Source: Luteimonas saliphila
GTDB lineage: Bacteria; Pseudomonadota; Gammaproteobacteria; Xanthomonadales; Xanthomonadaceae
DNA: 64,000 nt
Direction of reading: 5' to 3'
Assembly (NCBI RefSeq): GCF_016774335.1
Contig: NZ_JAETWA010000041.1
Coordinates: 124,001 to 188,000 of the forward strand
In this document: one piece after another, positions 18,149 to 27,360 of the stretch
How the letters are laid out: every line of letters starts with the position of its first letter
Numbering within the stretch: the first letter of the stretch is position 1
Notes under the pieces: model-generated
The model's input: the letters and a program-made list of their open reading frames with translations, nothing else
What the model was told of the DNA's origin: nothing
The model's database searches: none
Program-made: the position numbers and the translations under genes

Positions 18149-18665
18149 CGTCCGTGTCCGTGTCGTCGCGCCTGCCGGCGAGCAGGTCGGGCTGGTGCGG
18201 TGTCTCGTCGCGCGGCGGTGATCGCGTTTCCGCTTGCGGCGCATCCGGTTGTGGCGCATCGCGTTGCGGTGTTTCGGGTGCGGCCAACGCCGCCGCGGTC
18301 GTCGCCTCCGTCACGGCGGTCGCGTCCTGGTCCGCCAGGCCGGGGCTGGCCTGGCGCCGCAGGCTCTCGATCTCGCGCCGCGCCTCGGCCTCGGCGGCGC
18401 GCACCTTGGCCTGCACCTCGGCCTCGGTCTCCTGCATCGTCCGCTGCAGGCCGGCGGCGGCCTGCTTGGCATCGTGCAGGCTGCGTTTGAGCTCCTCGGC
18501 CGCCAGTTCGCGCTCCAGCTCGGATTTCACCGAGACCCACTGCGCGCGCGCGCGCCGCACCCACAGCCCGGCGAAGCGCGCGGCCTTGGGCAGGCGCTCG
18601 GGACCGAGCACGACCAGTGCGACCACCGCGACCAGCAGCAGTTCGGTGAAGCCGATGTCGAACAT
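18132..18665 (-). CDS. tatB: Sec-independent translocase subunit TatB
   Basis: 177 residues. One membrane helix at the N-terminus (MFDIGFTELLLVAVVALVVLGPERLP) with the Glu and the GPERLP hinge of TatB, an amphipathic helix, then a long Ala/Glu-rich coil (60-125) and a Pro/Asp-rich low-complexity tail typical of variable TatB ends. Works with TatC as substrate receptor. 24 bp downstream of tatA and overlapping tatC. Confidence 0.95.
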   Translation of the reverse strand: MFDIGFTELLLVAVVALVVLGPERLPKAARFAGLWVRRARAQWVSVKSELERELAAEELKRSLHDAKQAAAGLQRTMQETEAEVQAKVRAAEAEARREIESLRRQASPGLADQDATAVTEATTAAALAAPETPQRDAPQPDAPQAETRSPPRDETPHQPDLLAGRRDDTDTDDGRQR

Positions 18666-18689
18666 GGCGGCGACCGCGGATCCGCGGCC

Positions 18690-18929
18690 TCAGCGCGAGA
18701 CGGTGTCGTCCTGCCGGGGCTTGCCCGACACGGTGTCTTCGCGCTCCTGTGGCTGCGACGACTGGTGATCGAGCTCGCCGGTCGGCTTGTCGTCGTCGGC
18801 GATGCCCTTCTTGAAGCCCTTCACCGCCTCACCGAGGTCGCGGCCGGCGCCGCGCAGGCGCTTGGTGCCGAACACCAGCAGCACCACGACCAGCACGATC
18901 AGCCAATGCCAGATGCTGAAACTACCCAT
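18690..18929 (-). CDS. tatA: twin-arginine translocase subunit TatA
   Basis: 79 residues: short membrane helix ([21 protein letters not shown]), the FGTKRL hinge, an amphipathic helix with AVKGFKKGI and a polar tail. TatA oligomerises to form the export pore. GGGGAA lies 8 nt before the ATG. First gene of the tat operon; a REP inverted pair lies upstream. Confidence 0.96.
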   Translation of the reverse strand: MGSFSIWHWLIVLVVVLLVFGTKRLRGAGRDLGEAVKGFKKGIADDDKPTGELDHQSSQPQEREDTVSGKPRQDDTVSR

Positions 18930-19012
18930 TGCCTGTTCCCGGGGAAACGTGAGGAACGCTCAGGATACTCCACGCCGGCCGACGCGGCCCGAACGGATTC
19001 CCCACCCTGTGG

Positions 19013-19102
19013 CAGGAGCGCCTTCAGGCGCGAGGCCCGTCTTCCCTGGTCATGTGTCCCCGATACCCGATAAAAGCATCGCGCGCCTGAAGGCGCTCCT
19101 AC
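19013..19102. repeat. inverted pair of REP-like palindromes
   Basis: GGAGCGCCTTCAGGCGCG-type core at 19013-19033 and its reverse complement at 19080-19102, separated by about 46 bp. The pair can fold as two small hairpins or one large one. It lies between the SYLF gene and tatA, both on the minus strand, and could stop read-through. Confidence 0.85.
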
Positions 19103-19135
19103 GGGTGCGCCGGAGGTTTCGCGTGCGGCGCCGAA

Positions 19136-20023
19136 TCAGGGCGTTTCCGGCAGCGGTTCGACCATGGCGGGGTTGTCTTCCACGGGCTCGAACGGCTGTG
19201 GCTGCGGATCGGTCGCCGGCGCGCTGGACAACGGGGCGGTGGCGGCATCCGCTGGCGCCAGGGTGGCGGTGGCGGGCGGGGCCGGCGACTGTCCATCCGT
19301 GCCCCGCGTCGCGCGCGCCGCGGCCGTGGCTTCCTCCAGCTGGTCGCGGAACGCCACCACCGCGTCGGAGGGCGGCCGCTGCGCGCGACCCTCGAAGATC
19401 ATGCGCGGCGTGGTGCTGGCACCGTAGACCTCGCGGTTGGCGTCGTTGTCGATCTGCAGGACCGCGCCATCCAGGGCCACGCCCGCGAACAGGCCACGCG
19501 CCCGCGACCACGACCAGATCTCGGCCTTGAGCTGCCCGTCGGTGGCGGCTGCGGCGTTGCGGCCCACCGGACCGGCCGCCACGCCGGCATCGGCGCCGAG
19601 CGTGACCTTGCCGTTGACGATCGATTCCAGGCTGCGGTCGTTGCGGAACACCAGCACCACGTCGGACGACTGCACGCCGGCCTGGAAGCCGATGCTGCCA
19701 CCGGTGATCTTGACGAAGCTGGGGCTGGACCAGGTGCCGTCGGGAGACTTCACCGACAGCAGCCCGTGGCCGCGGCGACCGCCGAGCACCAGGCCGACCT
19801 TGAGCGTATCGGGGATGACGACGATCGCCCGCGCCTCGTCGAGCAGCTTGTCGGGGATCGCCGATTCGGGGATCGCCTGCACCTCAGTCAGCACCCGCAG
19901 CGCGTTCTGCGCGCGCGCGTCCTCCTCCGGGCCGGCGACCGCGCCGCCGGTGGCCAGCGACAGGGCCAGCAAAAAGGCGATCGACATCCTGCTCGGCGTA
20001 CGGGTCGGACGGGAACGATGCAT
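19136..20023 (-). CDS. secreted SYLF (Ysc84-like) lipid-binding protein
   Basis: 295 residues from the ATG at 20023, which has GGAG 7 nt upstream. Signal peptide (SIAFLLALSLATGGAVA) then a SYLF/DUF500 domain (about 60-235) with VGLVLGGRRGHGLLSV, GGSIGFQAGVQSSDVVLVF and LGADAGVAAGPVGR. The domain binds phosphoinositides in eukaryotes; bacterial members are exported and of unknown role. The last 60 residues are Pro/Ala/Glu-rich and likely unstructured. Divergent from hemH. Confidence 0.88.
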   Translation of the reverse strand: MHRSRPTRTPSRMSIAFLLALSLATGGAVAGPEEDARAQNALRVLTEVQAIPESAIPDKLLDEARAIVVIPDTLKVGLVLGGRRGHGLLSVKSPDGTWSSPSFVKITGGSIGFQAGVQSSDVVLVFRNDRSLESIVNGKVTLGADAGVAAGPVGRNAAAATDGQLKAEIWSWSRARGLFAGVALDGAVLQIDNDANREVYGASTTPRMIFEGRAQRPPSDAVVAFRDQLEEATAAARATRGTDGQSPAPPATATLAPADAATAPLSSAPATDPQPQPFEPVEDNPAMVEPLPETP

Positions 20024-20164
20024 CTGCAACTCCGGGGGCTTGGACACCGCGTCGCGGCGACGGCTCAGGCTAGTGACGGGGCGATGAATCGCGGATGAGT
20101 TGTGCGGATGGAGCGCTGCATCGTGGCGGGTGCCGGTGCCAAGTGCGGCGCAGCCTGCCATCCT

Positions 20165-21157
20165 ATGGCGATGACGACCTCCGCCCCTGCACCCGATACC
20201 GCTGTGCTCCTGGTCAACCTCGGCACGCCGGAGGCGCCGACGGCCCAGGCGGTGAAGCGCTATCTGGGCGAATTCCTCTCCGATCCGTTCGTGGTGCAGA
20301 TCCCGAAGCTGCTGTGGTGGCCGCTGCTCTACGGCGTGATCCTGCCGCTGCGCTCGAAGCGGGTGGCGAAGAAGTACGCGCAGATCTGGATGGAAGGCGG
20401 TTCGCCGCTCGGCGTGCACACGCGGCGGCTGGCGGCGGCGCTGCAGCCGCGGCTGCCGGAGGTCGCGGTGGCGCACGCGATGCGCTACGGCGAGCCGGCG
20501 CTGCCCGCGCGCCTGCGCGAACTGCGCGCGCGCGGCGTGCGCCGGGTGCTGGTGCTGCCGCTGTACCCGCAGTACTCGTCCACCACCACCGGCACCGTGG
20601 CCGCGCTGGTCGAAGCCACCCCCAGTGCGCCGGCCGCGCGCGTGGTGCGCGAATACGCCACCGACCCGGGGTGGGTCGCCGCGATCGCCGATGCCATCCG
20701 CGCGCACTGGCAGGCCAACGGCCGCGGCGAGCGGCTGCTGTTCTCGTTCCACGGCCTGCCGCAGCGGCTGGTGGACGCGGGCGATCCCTACCAGGCGCAG
20801 TGCGAGGCCAGCACCGCGGAGATCGTGCGCGCGCTGGGACTGGCGCCCGAGGAGTACCTGCTCGCCTATCAGTCGCGCTTCGGTCGCGAGCGCTGGCTGG
20901 GGCCGGCCACCGACGACACCCTGCGCGCGCTGGCCGCCGAGGGCGTGCGCGAGGTCGACGTGGTCTGCCCGGGCTTCGCCGCCGATTGCCTGGAGACGCT
21001 GGAGGAAATCGCGATGGAGAACGCCACGCTGTTCGTCGAGGCCGGTGGTAGCGCGATGCGCTACATCCCCTGCCTCAACGACGCCCCGGCGCATGCCGAC
21101 GCGCTGGCCGCGCTGGTGCGGCGCGAGCTCGCCGCGTGGCCGGACGCCGGGGCCTGA
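20165..21157 (+). CDS. hemH: ferrochelatase
   Basis: 330 residues from the ATG at 20165 ([14 protein letters not shown] at 20171 is an alternative, and in-frame codons run further upstream). Family signatures: [13 protein letters not shown] at the start, the active-site His in [17 protein letters not shown] and the Glu-containing [17 protein letters not shown]. Inserts ferrous iron into protoporphyrin IX in the last step of haem synthesis; relevant to the cytochrome c4 encoded at 35.9 kb. Overlaps the next gene by TGATG, so the two are co-expressed. Confidence 0.95.
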   Translation: MAMTTSAPAPDTAVLLVNLGTPEAPTAQAVKRYLGEFLSDPFVVQIPKLLWWPLLYGVILPLRSKRVAKKYAQIWMEGGSPLGVHTRRLAAALQPRLPEVAVAHAMRYGEPALPARLRELRARGVRRVLVLPLYPQYSSTTTGTVAALVEATPSAPAARVVREYATDPGWVAAIADAIRAHWQANGRGERLLFSFHGLPQRLVDAGDPYQAQCEASTAEIVRALGLAPEEYLLAYQSRFGRERWLGPATDDTLRALAAEGVREVDVVCPGFAADCLETLEEIAMENATLFVEAGGSAMRYIPCLNDAPAHADALAALVRRELAAWPDAGA

Positions 21158-22026
21158 TGCGCGAAACCACCCTCGAGATTCCGCTCGGGCGCCTGCACGG
21201 CCTGCGCCAGGGCGACCCGGGCCAGCCGCGCGTGCTCGCCCTGCACGGCTGGCTCGACAACGCCGCCAGCTTCGTGCCGCTGGCCGCGCACCTGCATGGC
21301 ATCGAGCTGGTGGCGATCGACCTGCCGGGACACGGCCGCAGCGCGCACCTGCCGCCGGGCGCCGACTACTCGTTCGCCGCTGCCGTGCACAGCGTGCTCG
21401 ACGCCGCCGATGCGCTGGGCTGGGAGCGCTTCGCCCTGCTCGGCCACTCGATGGGCGCGGGCATCGCCAGCCTGGTGGCGGCGGCTTGCCCGCAGCGGGT
21501 CGAGCGCCTGGTCGCGATCGAAGCGCTCGGCGCGCTGCCCGACATCCCGGAGAACACGGTGCGGCGCCTGCGCGACGCCGTCGCCGCCGGACGCGCCCTG
21601 GCGGGCAAGCGCCTGCGTGTGTTCACCGACCTCGAAACGCCGGTGCGCGCGCGCACGCTGGCGCTGACCGGCGCGATGGACGAGGCCGCGGCGCGGTTGC
21701 TGGTCGAACGCGGCGTGCGCGAGGTGCTGGTGGACGACGCGCGCAGGGGCTGGGAATGGAGCAGCGACCCGCGGCTGACCCTGCCGACCATGCTGCGCAT
21801 GACCGAAGCCCAGGTGCGCGCCCTGATCGCCGGGATCGAATGCCCGACACGGGTGATCCATGCCGATCCGCCCCAGCCCTACCTGCCCGAACCACGGCGC
21901 AGCGAGCACGCGGCCCTGCTGCCGCGTGGCGAACTGGTGGTGCTGCCGGGCGGGCACCACCTGCACATGGAGCAGCCGCAGGCGGTGGCCGCGGCGATCG
22001 GGGACTTCCTGGCGCGGCGCGACTAA
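21157..22026 (+). CDS. alpha/beta hydrolase
   Basis: 289 residues, starting at the ATG that overlaps the hemH stop. Alpha/beta-hydrolase fold: oxyanion HGWLDN near 27, nucleophile elbow GHSMGAG (Ser near 100), and a final His in LPGGHHLHMEQP. The lid region (130-210) is charged. Substrate unknown; similar to hydrolases often called serine hydrolase or esterase beside hemH in Xanthomonadaceae. Cytoplasmic, no signal peptide. Confidence 0.9.
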   Translation: MRETTLEIPLGRLHGLRQGDPGQPRVLALHGWLDNAASFVPLAAHLHGIELVAIDLPGHGRSAHLPPGADYSFAAAVHSVLDAADALGWERFALLGHSMGAGIASLVAAACPQRVERLVAIEALGALPDIPENTVRRLRDAVAAGRALAGKRLRVFTDLETPVRARTLALTGAMDEAAARLLVERGVREVLVDDARRGWEWSSDPRLTLPTMLRMTEAQVRALIAGIECPTRVIHADPPQPYLPEPRRSEHAALLPRGELVVLPGGHHLHMEQPQAVAAAIGDFLARRD

Positions 22027-22100
22027 GGCGGGGCGCGCGGGGCCGGGCGCAGGACGGGAGCCCGGTCGCCGGGGGCCCGTGACACGTTCCGACCGCCCGG

Positions 22101-22622
22101 CTACTGCCGGCGCTGCCGCAACTGCAGGCCGACGATCACCCGCTCGTCGCCGTTGTTGCGGTTGAACGACAGCGTCGCGCTGCGGGCGCCGTCGCCGCCG
22201 TCCTTCTCGAAGGCCAGCATCGCGGTGTCGACGGAGTGTTGCGCCGCGAGGGTCTGGTTCCAGCCCCGTGCCTGCATCGCGTCGCGCGCAGCGACGAACA
22301 ACGACCCGACTTCGCCCGGCGCGCTCAGGCTGAGCACGCTCACGTCCTGCAGGTCCATCACGCTGTTCACGCGGTAGCCGTGCGGCAGGTAGACATCGTC
22401 CGGGAAGTGCGCGGGCAGGGCCAGCGAATCGGCGCCCGGCAGGGCGCGGGCGGTCCCGTGTCCCGACGGTGCCGTGTCCGCGGCGTCGGCGTATCCCCGG
22501 GTGGCGCGTTCGATGGCCGTTTCCGCGATCGAATTGCCGGCCCGCTGGCACCCGGGCAGCGCCAAGGCCACGGCCAGCACGGCCGCGCACAGGCGGGCAC
22601 CACGGTTCCGGACAATGCTCAT
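22101..22622 (-). CDS. lipoprotein of unknown function
   Basis: 173 residues. A lipobox ALPGC after a hydrophobic signal places lipidated Cys near 25. The mature part contains VMDLQDVSVLSLSAP and ends ATLSFNRNNGDERVIVGLQLRQRRQ; no known domain recognised. Probably anchored in the outer membrane facing the periplasm. It converges with the hydrolase gene; upstream is the tandem repeat at 22707. Confidence 0.75.
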   Translation of the reverse strand: MSIVRNRGARLCAAVLAVALALPGCQRAGNSIAETAIERATRGYADAADTAPSGHGTARALPGADSLALPAHFPDDVYLPHGYRVNSVMDLQDVSVLSLSAPGEVGSLFVAARDAMQARGWNQTLAAQHSVDTAMLAFEKDGGDGARSATLSFNRNNGDERVIVGLQLRQRRQ

Positions 22623-22706
22623 CGCACCCCCTCTGCGCCCTGGGGCAGGCGCCTCGGGTCATGGCGGTTAACGGCGAGGACGTGGCAGGGCGGCCACTCG
22701 CGACGG

Positions 22707-23168
22707 GCCGCGCCCCCAAAACACCAACCGTCGCATGCTCGCGGAACGCGCCGCCGCGCGCGGGGGATGGGGAACAGCCGTGCGGGGCTTCAGCCCAGCA
22801 GGGTGTGCAGCGCCGCCTTGAGTCGCCGTCCTTCGGCGTGAAAATACGTGCGCTCGTCACGCCGCGCCCCCGAACACCAACCATGGCATGCTCGTGGAAC
22901 GCGCTGCCGCGCGCGGGGATGGGGAACAGCCGTGCGGGGCTTCAACCCAGCAGGGTGTGCAGCGCCGCCTTGAGTCGCCGTCCCTCGGCGTGGAAGTAGG
23001 TGCGCTCGTCACGCCGCGCCCCCGAACACCAACCGTCGCATGCTCGCGGAACGCGCCGCCGCGCGCGGGGGATGGGGAACAGCCGCGCGGGGCTTCAGCC
23101 CAGCAGGGTGTGCAGCGCCGCCTTGAGTCGCCGTCCCTCGGCGTGGAAGTAGGTGCGCTCGTCACGCC
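22707..23168. repeat. three tandem copies of about 153 bp made from the 3' end of the metallopeptidase gene
   Basis: Copies begin at 22707, 22861 and 23013 (periods 154 and 152 bp) and are nearly identical. Differences are small, such as CCAAAACACC against CCGAACACC, and ACCGTCGCATG against ACCATGGCATG. The copy at 23013-23168 holds the last 23 or so codons and the stop of the metallopeptidase gene plus about 80 bp downstream; the other two are untranslated copies beyond the stop. Homology ends sharply at 23168 inside the gene. Confidence 0.92.
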
Positions 23169-23877
23169 AATCCGGACACCTGGCCTCCACCTCCCGCCAG
23201 AACGCCCTCGAATGGTCGGCATGCACCAGATGGCACAACTCGTGCACCAGCACGTAGCGGAACGCCGACGGACGTCCGAGCACCAGCGCCAGGTCCAGGG
23301 TCAGGGTGCCGTCAGGGGCCAGCGAACCCCACTGCGAGGACAGCACCCGCAGCCGGATCCGCGCCGGCGGCCGCGGCAGCCCCGGCAGGTAGGTGGGCAG
23401 CCAGCGGCCGATGTCGGTGCGGGCCTCGGCTTCGTAGAAGTCGCGCAGCGCCCGGCCGATCGCCGCGCTGCCGGCGCGCGCCGGCAACTGCATCGTCGCC
23501 GCATCACCCTCGCGGACCACGCGCGCGACCCGCCCGGCTTCCCAGTGCAGCGCCAGGCGTTCGCCGCGCAGCGGCAGCACGCCCGCTTCCCCCGGCACCA
23601 GGGGCAGGGCGTCGCCAGGCAGACGCGCCATCTGGTCAGTCAGCCAATCGCGGTGTTCGTGCAGGAAGCGTTCGCCCGACACCAGGCTCGCCCGCATCGG
23701 CAGGGTCAGTCGCGCGCCGCGCTCGCCCACGCTCAGGCGCAGGCGCTTGGCGCGCGGATCGCGCACCCGCAGCACGTCGATGCGGCGGCCGTCGGCCAAT
23801 ACGAAGGCGACGGTGTCGCGCTGCAGCCCCGACGGCTTGCGGGGTGCGGGAGGCGACAGTCGGAACAGGGACAGCAT
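23095..23877 (-). CDS. YgjP/SprT-like zinc metallopeptidase
   Basis: 260 residues. The zinc motif HELCH (212-216) followed by HADHSRAFW identifies the YgjP-like (DUF45/M48-type) metallopeptidases; the N-terminal half is a beta-rich domain with VRDPRAKRLRLSV. Cytoplasmic, no signal. Substrate unknown; relatives are annotated beside restriction or housekeeping genes. Its last 23 codons belong to a sequence unit present three times in tandem, so two copies of the gene's tail follow its stop codon. Confidence 0.9.
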   Translation of the reverse strand: MLSLFRLSPPAPRKPSGLQRDTVAFVLADGRRIDVLRVRDPRAKRLRLSVGERGARLTLPMRASLVSGERFLHEHRDWLTDQMARLPGDALPLVPGEAGVLPLRGERLALHWEAGRVARVVREGDAATMQLPARAGSAAIGRALRDFYEAEARTDIGRWLPTYLPGLPRPPARIRLRVLSSQWGSLAPDGTLTLDLALVLGRPSAFRYVLVHELCHLVHADHSRAFWREVEARCPDWRDERTYFHAEGRRLKAALHTLLG

Positions 23878-23948
23878 GCGCGGATGCTAGCGGTTGCGGG
23901 CGCGTTGCACACGCGCGGCGCAGAACGCGGCGTGCGCCGGTGGCTCCT

Positions 23949-23975
23949 CCTCGATCGCCCGCGGTGCGATCGAGG
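23949..23975 (-). terminator. hairpin downstream of rdgC
   Basis: Perfect 10-bp stem CCTCGATCGC/GCGATCGAGG with a 7-nt loop, 15 nt beyond the rdgC stop. No T-run, but the stem is long and correctly placed for a terminator or 3' protective structure. Confidence 0.5.
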
Positions 23976-23990
23976 TCGCGCGCCGGGGAT

Positions 23991-24896
23991 TCACGCGTCC
24001 GCCTTCGACAGCTTCAGCGCCTTCTCCAGCACCGTGAACAGTCGCGCGAACTCGGCGGCCATCAGCGCGAAGCGCGCGTCGAGTTCGGCGCGCACGTCCT
24101 CGCGCTCGGTCGATTCGAGCTGGTCGACCGCGCCATCGAGCAGCTTGAACTTGCGCACCACCAGGTCTTCACCGAGCACGAACGAGACATGGTCGTCGAG
24201 GGTGAGCGCCAGCCGCGTGACCTGCTTGCCCGATTCGAGGTGCTTGGTGATCTCGTCGCTCTGCAGTTCCTGGCGCTGGCACTTCACTACCGCGCCATGC
24301 TCGGCCGGATCCTTGAGCTCGCATTCCTCGCCCAGCGACAGGCCCTCGGGCAGCGGGTCGCCGGCGATCCAGCCGGTCAGCACGTTGCGCGGCGCGACTT
24401 CCGCGTTGAGCGGCAGCGCCGGGAAGCTGCCCAGCGCGTGGCGGATTTCCGAAACCACCGCCTCGCCGGCCTTGCGGCTGGAGGTGTCGACCGCGCACAC
24501 GCCGTGGTCGAGGTCGAGCAGGGCGTCGGTGCGCGAGGGCCGCACGAAGGCGCGCGGCAGCAGTTCGTGCACCAGGTCGTCCTTCATCTGCTTGCGCATC
24601 CGGCTGCCGGGCCGGCGGCCCTGCTTCTCCTCCACTTCGGCCAGGCGCTTGGCGAGCATGTCGTTGACCACCGATGAAGGCAGCAGCCGGTCCTCGCCGC
24701 CGACGGTGAGCCAGATCGCAACGCCGATGCGGTGCGAGAGCGCCTCGCCCTCGCGCCCGAACGGCGAGACGAAGCCGCGCGAGGACAGCTCCAGCGCACC
24801 GACCGGCTTGAGCGGGTGGTCGGCGAGCAGTTCATCGAGTTTCGTGAGGTCGAGCGAGGTGGGGAAACGGAACAGCGTGAGGTTGCGGAAGAACAT
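23991..24896 (-). CDS. rdgC: recombination-associated protein RdgC
   Basis: 301 residues, same length as E. coli RdgC (303). Starts MFFRNLTLFRFP and keeps LSSRGFVSPFGRE, GRRPGSRMRKQMKDDL and the ending with ARLFTVLEKAL. RdgC forms a ring dimer around duplex DNA and restrains RecA. Stands alone on the minus strand between the metallopeptidase gene and ttcA. Confidence 0.95.
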   Translation of the reverse strand: MFFRNLTLFRFPTSLDLTKLDELLADHPLKPVGALELSSRGFVSPFGREGEALSHRIGVAIWLTVGGEDRLLPSSVVNDMLAKRLAEVEEKQGRRPGSRMRKQMKDDLVHELLPRAFVRPSRTDALLDLDHGVCAVDTSSRKAGEAVVSEIRHALGSFPALPLNAEVAPRNVLTGWIAGDPLPEGLSLGEECELKDPAEHGAVVKCQRQELQSDEITKHLESGKQVTRLALTLDDHVSFVLGEDLVVRKFKLLDGAVDQLESTEREDVRAELDARFALMAAEFARLFTVLEKALKLSKADA

Positions 24897-24930
24897 TCGG
24901 GAGGCCGGGAGTGGGGGAGGGGGTCAAAAC

Positions 24931-25120
24931 GGGGAATCGGGAATCGGGAATCGGGCGGAACGCGGTGCGGCCATCGCGCCGAAGCCGTCATCCCCGCGAA
25001 GGCGGGGATCGATCTGGATGCCCGTGCGGCGCATGGCTGGCGGTCCGCCGGTCCGCACCGACCGCCGATGCATCACCCGCGCCCCGCGGCGTGGCGCACA
25101 CCTTCCCGCCTGCGCGGGAA
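24931..25120. repeat. short repeats between rdgC and ttcA
   Basis: Three elements in the 248-bp gap. First, a tandem GGGAATC heptamer run at 24931-24956. Second, the hairpin ATCCCCGC-gaag-GCGGGGAT at 24990-25009. Third, the hairpin TTCCCGC-ctgc-GCGGGAA at 25103-25120. The hairpins resemble the common proteobacterial extragenic repeat with a CCCGCGAAGGCGGG core; the last may serve as a ttcA terminator. Confidence 0.7.
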
Positions 25121-25144
25121 TCGAGCCGGTGAGCTTCGGGCACG

Positions 25145-26056
25145 TCAGTCCCCGCCGCGATCGCCGGCCGCGGCCGCGGGTGGTTCGCCCGTCAGCCACG
25201 CGTGCGCGTCCGGCTGCGCGGCGCCATCGCGGCGGCCCAGCGAGAGGAAGTCGAACAGCTTCGGATCGCCGAGTTGCGACGGGCGGATGTCGCCCAGGGC
25301 GCGGGCGATGGTCTCGATCCGGCCGGGCGTGTCGCGTTCCCATTGCCGCATCATCAGGCCGACCTGCCTGCGCTGCAGGTTCTCCTGCGAGCCGCACAGG
25401 TTGCAGGGGATGATCGGGAACGCCTTCGCCTGCGAGTACGCGGCGATGTCGTCCTCGCGCACGTAGGCCAGCGGGCGGATCACCACGTGGCGGCCGTCGT
25501 CCGAGAGCAGCTTCGGCGGCATGCCCGAGAGCTTGGCGTGGAAGAACAGGTTGAGGAAGAACGTGGCGACCAGATCGTCGCGGTGGTGGCCCAGGGCGAT
25601 CCTGGTGATGCCGTTTTCCGCCGCCCACGTGTACAGCGCGCCGCGCCGCAGCCGCGAGCACAGCGAGCACATGGTCTTGCCTTCCGGAATCACCCGGCTG
25701 ACCACCGAGTAGGTGTCCTGTTCGATGATGTGGAAATCCACGCCGAGCGAGCGCAGGTAGTCGGGCAGCACGTGTTCCGGGAAACCGGGCTGCTTCTGGT
25801 CGAGGTTGACCGCGACGATCGAGAACGATACCGGCGCCTTGCGCTGCAGCTGCAGCAGGATGTCGAGCAGGGTGTAGCTGTCCTTGCCGCCGGACAGGCA
25901 CACCATCACCTTGTCGCCGTCCTCGATCATGCCGAAGTCGGCGATCGCCCTGCCCACATGGTGGCGCAGGCGCTTGGCCAGCTTGTGGACCTCGTGCGCC
26001 TCTCGCCGGTCGGCGTGGCGCAGGGTCGGCGTCGGCAGGGGAAGCACGGTGCTCAT
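25145..26056 (-). CDS. ttcA: tRNA 2-thiocytidine(32) synthetase TtcA
   Basis: 303 residues. PP-loop SGGKDS at 55-60 binds ATP; the two CxxC pairs (Cys130/133 and Cys218/221) are those that hold the Fe-S cluster in TtcA. Thiolates C32 of certain tRNAs. The Asp/Gly/Ala-rich tail after 285 is variable. A -10-like TAAAAT lies only 6 nt before the ATG, so the mRNA may be leaderless. Divergent from adhP. Confidence 0.95.
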   Translation of the reverse strand: MSTVLPLPTPTLRHADRREAHEVHKLAKRLRHHVGRAIADFGMIEDGDKVMVCLSGGKDSYTLLDILLQLQRKAPVSFSIVAVNLDQKQPGFPEHVLPDYLRSLGVDFHIIEQDTYSVVSRVIPEGKTMCSLCSRLRRGALYTWAAENGITRIALGHHRDDLVATFFLNLFFHAKLSGMPPKLLSDDGRHVVIRPLAYVREDDIAAYSQAKAFPIIPCNLCGSQENLQRRQVGLMMRQWERDTPGRIETIARALGDIRPSQLGDPKLFDFLSLGRRDGAAQPDAHAWLTGEPPAAAAGDRGGD

Positions 26057-26062
26057 GGCGCG

Positions 26063-26068
26063 ATTTTA
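26063..26068 (-). promoter_or_regulatory. -10-like box immediately before ttcA
   Basis: TAAAAT on the minus strand, separated from the ATG by 6 nt, which would start transcription at or next to the A of the start codon. No Shine-Dalgarno sequence is present, consistent with a leaderless mRNA. Confidence 0.45.
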
Positions 26069-26128
26069 CCGGTGCCTGCCCTGCCACGGCTGCCCGGATC
26101 GGCGATGGGACGCGTTTCGCCGTCTTTC

Positions 26129-26142
26129 TTGATCGGAATCAA
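26129..26142 (+). promoter_or_regulatory. FNR/Anr-type binding site upstream of adhP
   Basis: TTGAT-cgga-ATCAA, an exact match to the FNR/Anr consensus TTGAT-N4-ATCAA, centred 62 nt before the adhP ATG. A class II arrangement (-41.5) would put the transcription start near 26177 and a -10 at 26165-26170 (CACACT, weak). Suggests oxygen-dependent control of adhP. Confidence 0.75.
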
Positions 26143-26197
26143 CACGTTCCTGCACGCAGCGGAGCACACTGGGCCTTCCCCAGCGTTGGAGCACGAA

Positions 26198-27226
26198 ATG
26201 GACAAGACCATGAAAGCCGCGGTGGTGCGCGCCTTCGACCAGCCACTGGCGATCGAGGAAGTGGACGTGCCGCGCCCGGGCGCAGGCCAGGTGCTGATGA
26301 AGGTGGCCGCCTGCGGCGTCTGCCACACCGACCTGCATGCCGCGCAGGGCGACTGGCCGGTGAAACCCAGCCCGCCGTTCATCCCCGGCCACGAGGGCGT
26401 GGGCCATGTGGTCGCGGTCGGCGACGGCGTGGTCCATGTGAAGGAGGGCGACCGCATCGGCGTGCCGTGGCTGCATTCGGCCTGCGGGTTCTGCACCCAC
26501 TGCCTCGGTGGCTGGGAAACCCTGTGCGAGTCGCAACAGAACACGGGCTATTCGGTCAACGGCAGCTTCGCCGAATACGTGCTGGCCGATGCCGGTTACG
26601 TCGGCCACCTGCCGGACGGCATCGGCTTCGTCGAGATCGCGCCGGTGCTGTGCGCCGGCGTGACCGTCTACAAGGGCCTGAAGGTCACCAACACGCGGCC
26701 CGGCGACTGGGTCGCGATCTCCGGCATCGGCGGCCTCGGCCACATGGCCGTGCAGTATGCGAAGGCGATGGGCCTGAACGTCGCCGCGGTGGACGTGGAC
26801 GACGCCAAGCTGCGGCTGGCCGAGCGCCTCGGCGCCACGGTCACGGTCAACGCCCGCGACACCGATCCGGCGGCGTTCGTGAAGAAGGAAATCGGCGGCG
26901 CGCACGGCGTGCTGGTCACCGCGGTCTCGCGCGGCGCCTTCGCCCAGGCCACGGGTATGCTGCGGCGGGGCGGGACGATGTCGCTGGTGGGGCTGCCGCC
27001 GGGCGATTTTCCGCTCGACATCTTCGGCATGGTGCTCAACGGCATCACCGTGCGCGGCTCGATCGTCGGCACCCGGCTCGACCTCCAGGAATCGCTGGAA
27101 TTCGCGGCGCACGGCAAGGTCCGGGCGACCGTGGCCGCGGACCGGCTGGAGAACATCAACGACATCTTCGCGCGCATGCACAAGGGCGAGATCGAGGGCC
27201 GCATCGTGCTGGACATGGCGGCATGA
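26198..27226 (+). CDS. adhP: zinc-dependent alcohol dehydrogenase AdhP
   Basis: 342 residues from the ATG at 26198 (a second ATG is 4 codons in); GGAG lies 6 nt upstream. Medium-chain dehydrogenase: catalytic zinc ligands in CGVCHTD, GHEG and the later Cys of VLCAG; structural zinc Cys cluster in SACGFCTHC...LC; NAD-binding [17 protein letters not shown]. Matches the propanol-preferring AdhP group that reduces acetaldehyde to ethanol in fermentation. The FNR-type site upstream fits that role. Cytoplasmic. Confidence 0.92.
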   Translation: MDKTMKAAVVRAFDQPLAIEEVDVPRPGAGQVLMKVAACGVCHTDLHAAQGDWPVKPSPPFIPGHEGVGHVVAVGDGVVHVKEGDRIGVPWLHSACGFCTHCLGGWETLCESQQNTGYSVNGSFAEYVLADAGYVGHLPDGIGFVEIAPVLCAGVTVYKGLKVTNTRPGDWVAISGIGGLGHMAVQYAKAMGLNVAAVDVDDAKLRLAERLGATVTVNARDTDPAAFVKKEIGGAHGVLVTAVSRGAFAQATGMLRRGGTMSLVGLPPGDFPLDIFGMVLNGITVRGSIVGTRLDLQESLEFAAHGKVRATVAADRLENINDIFARMHKGEIEGRIVLDMAA

Positions 27227-27360
27227 CCGGAACGCGACGGCACCGGTCCCGCCCCGTTGCATACATCGGTTCGTTCGACCCGACACGCGTGGCCAGCGCG
27301 TCCGCCGGCAGCCGTCCCGCCGCGCCGCCGTGCCACGCGGGCGTGTAAGCTTTGGTCACG

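Noticed and set aside
17306..18490. Plus-strand open frame opposite tatC and tatB
   Set aside because: His/Gln/Arg-rich shadow of the tat genes.
22707..23168. CRISPR-like array
   Set aside because: Only three units of about 153 bp without short repeats and unique spacers; they are copies of a gene's 3' end.
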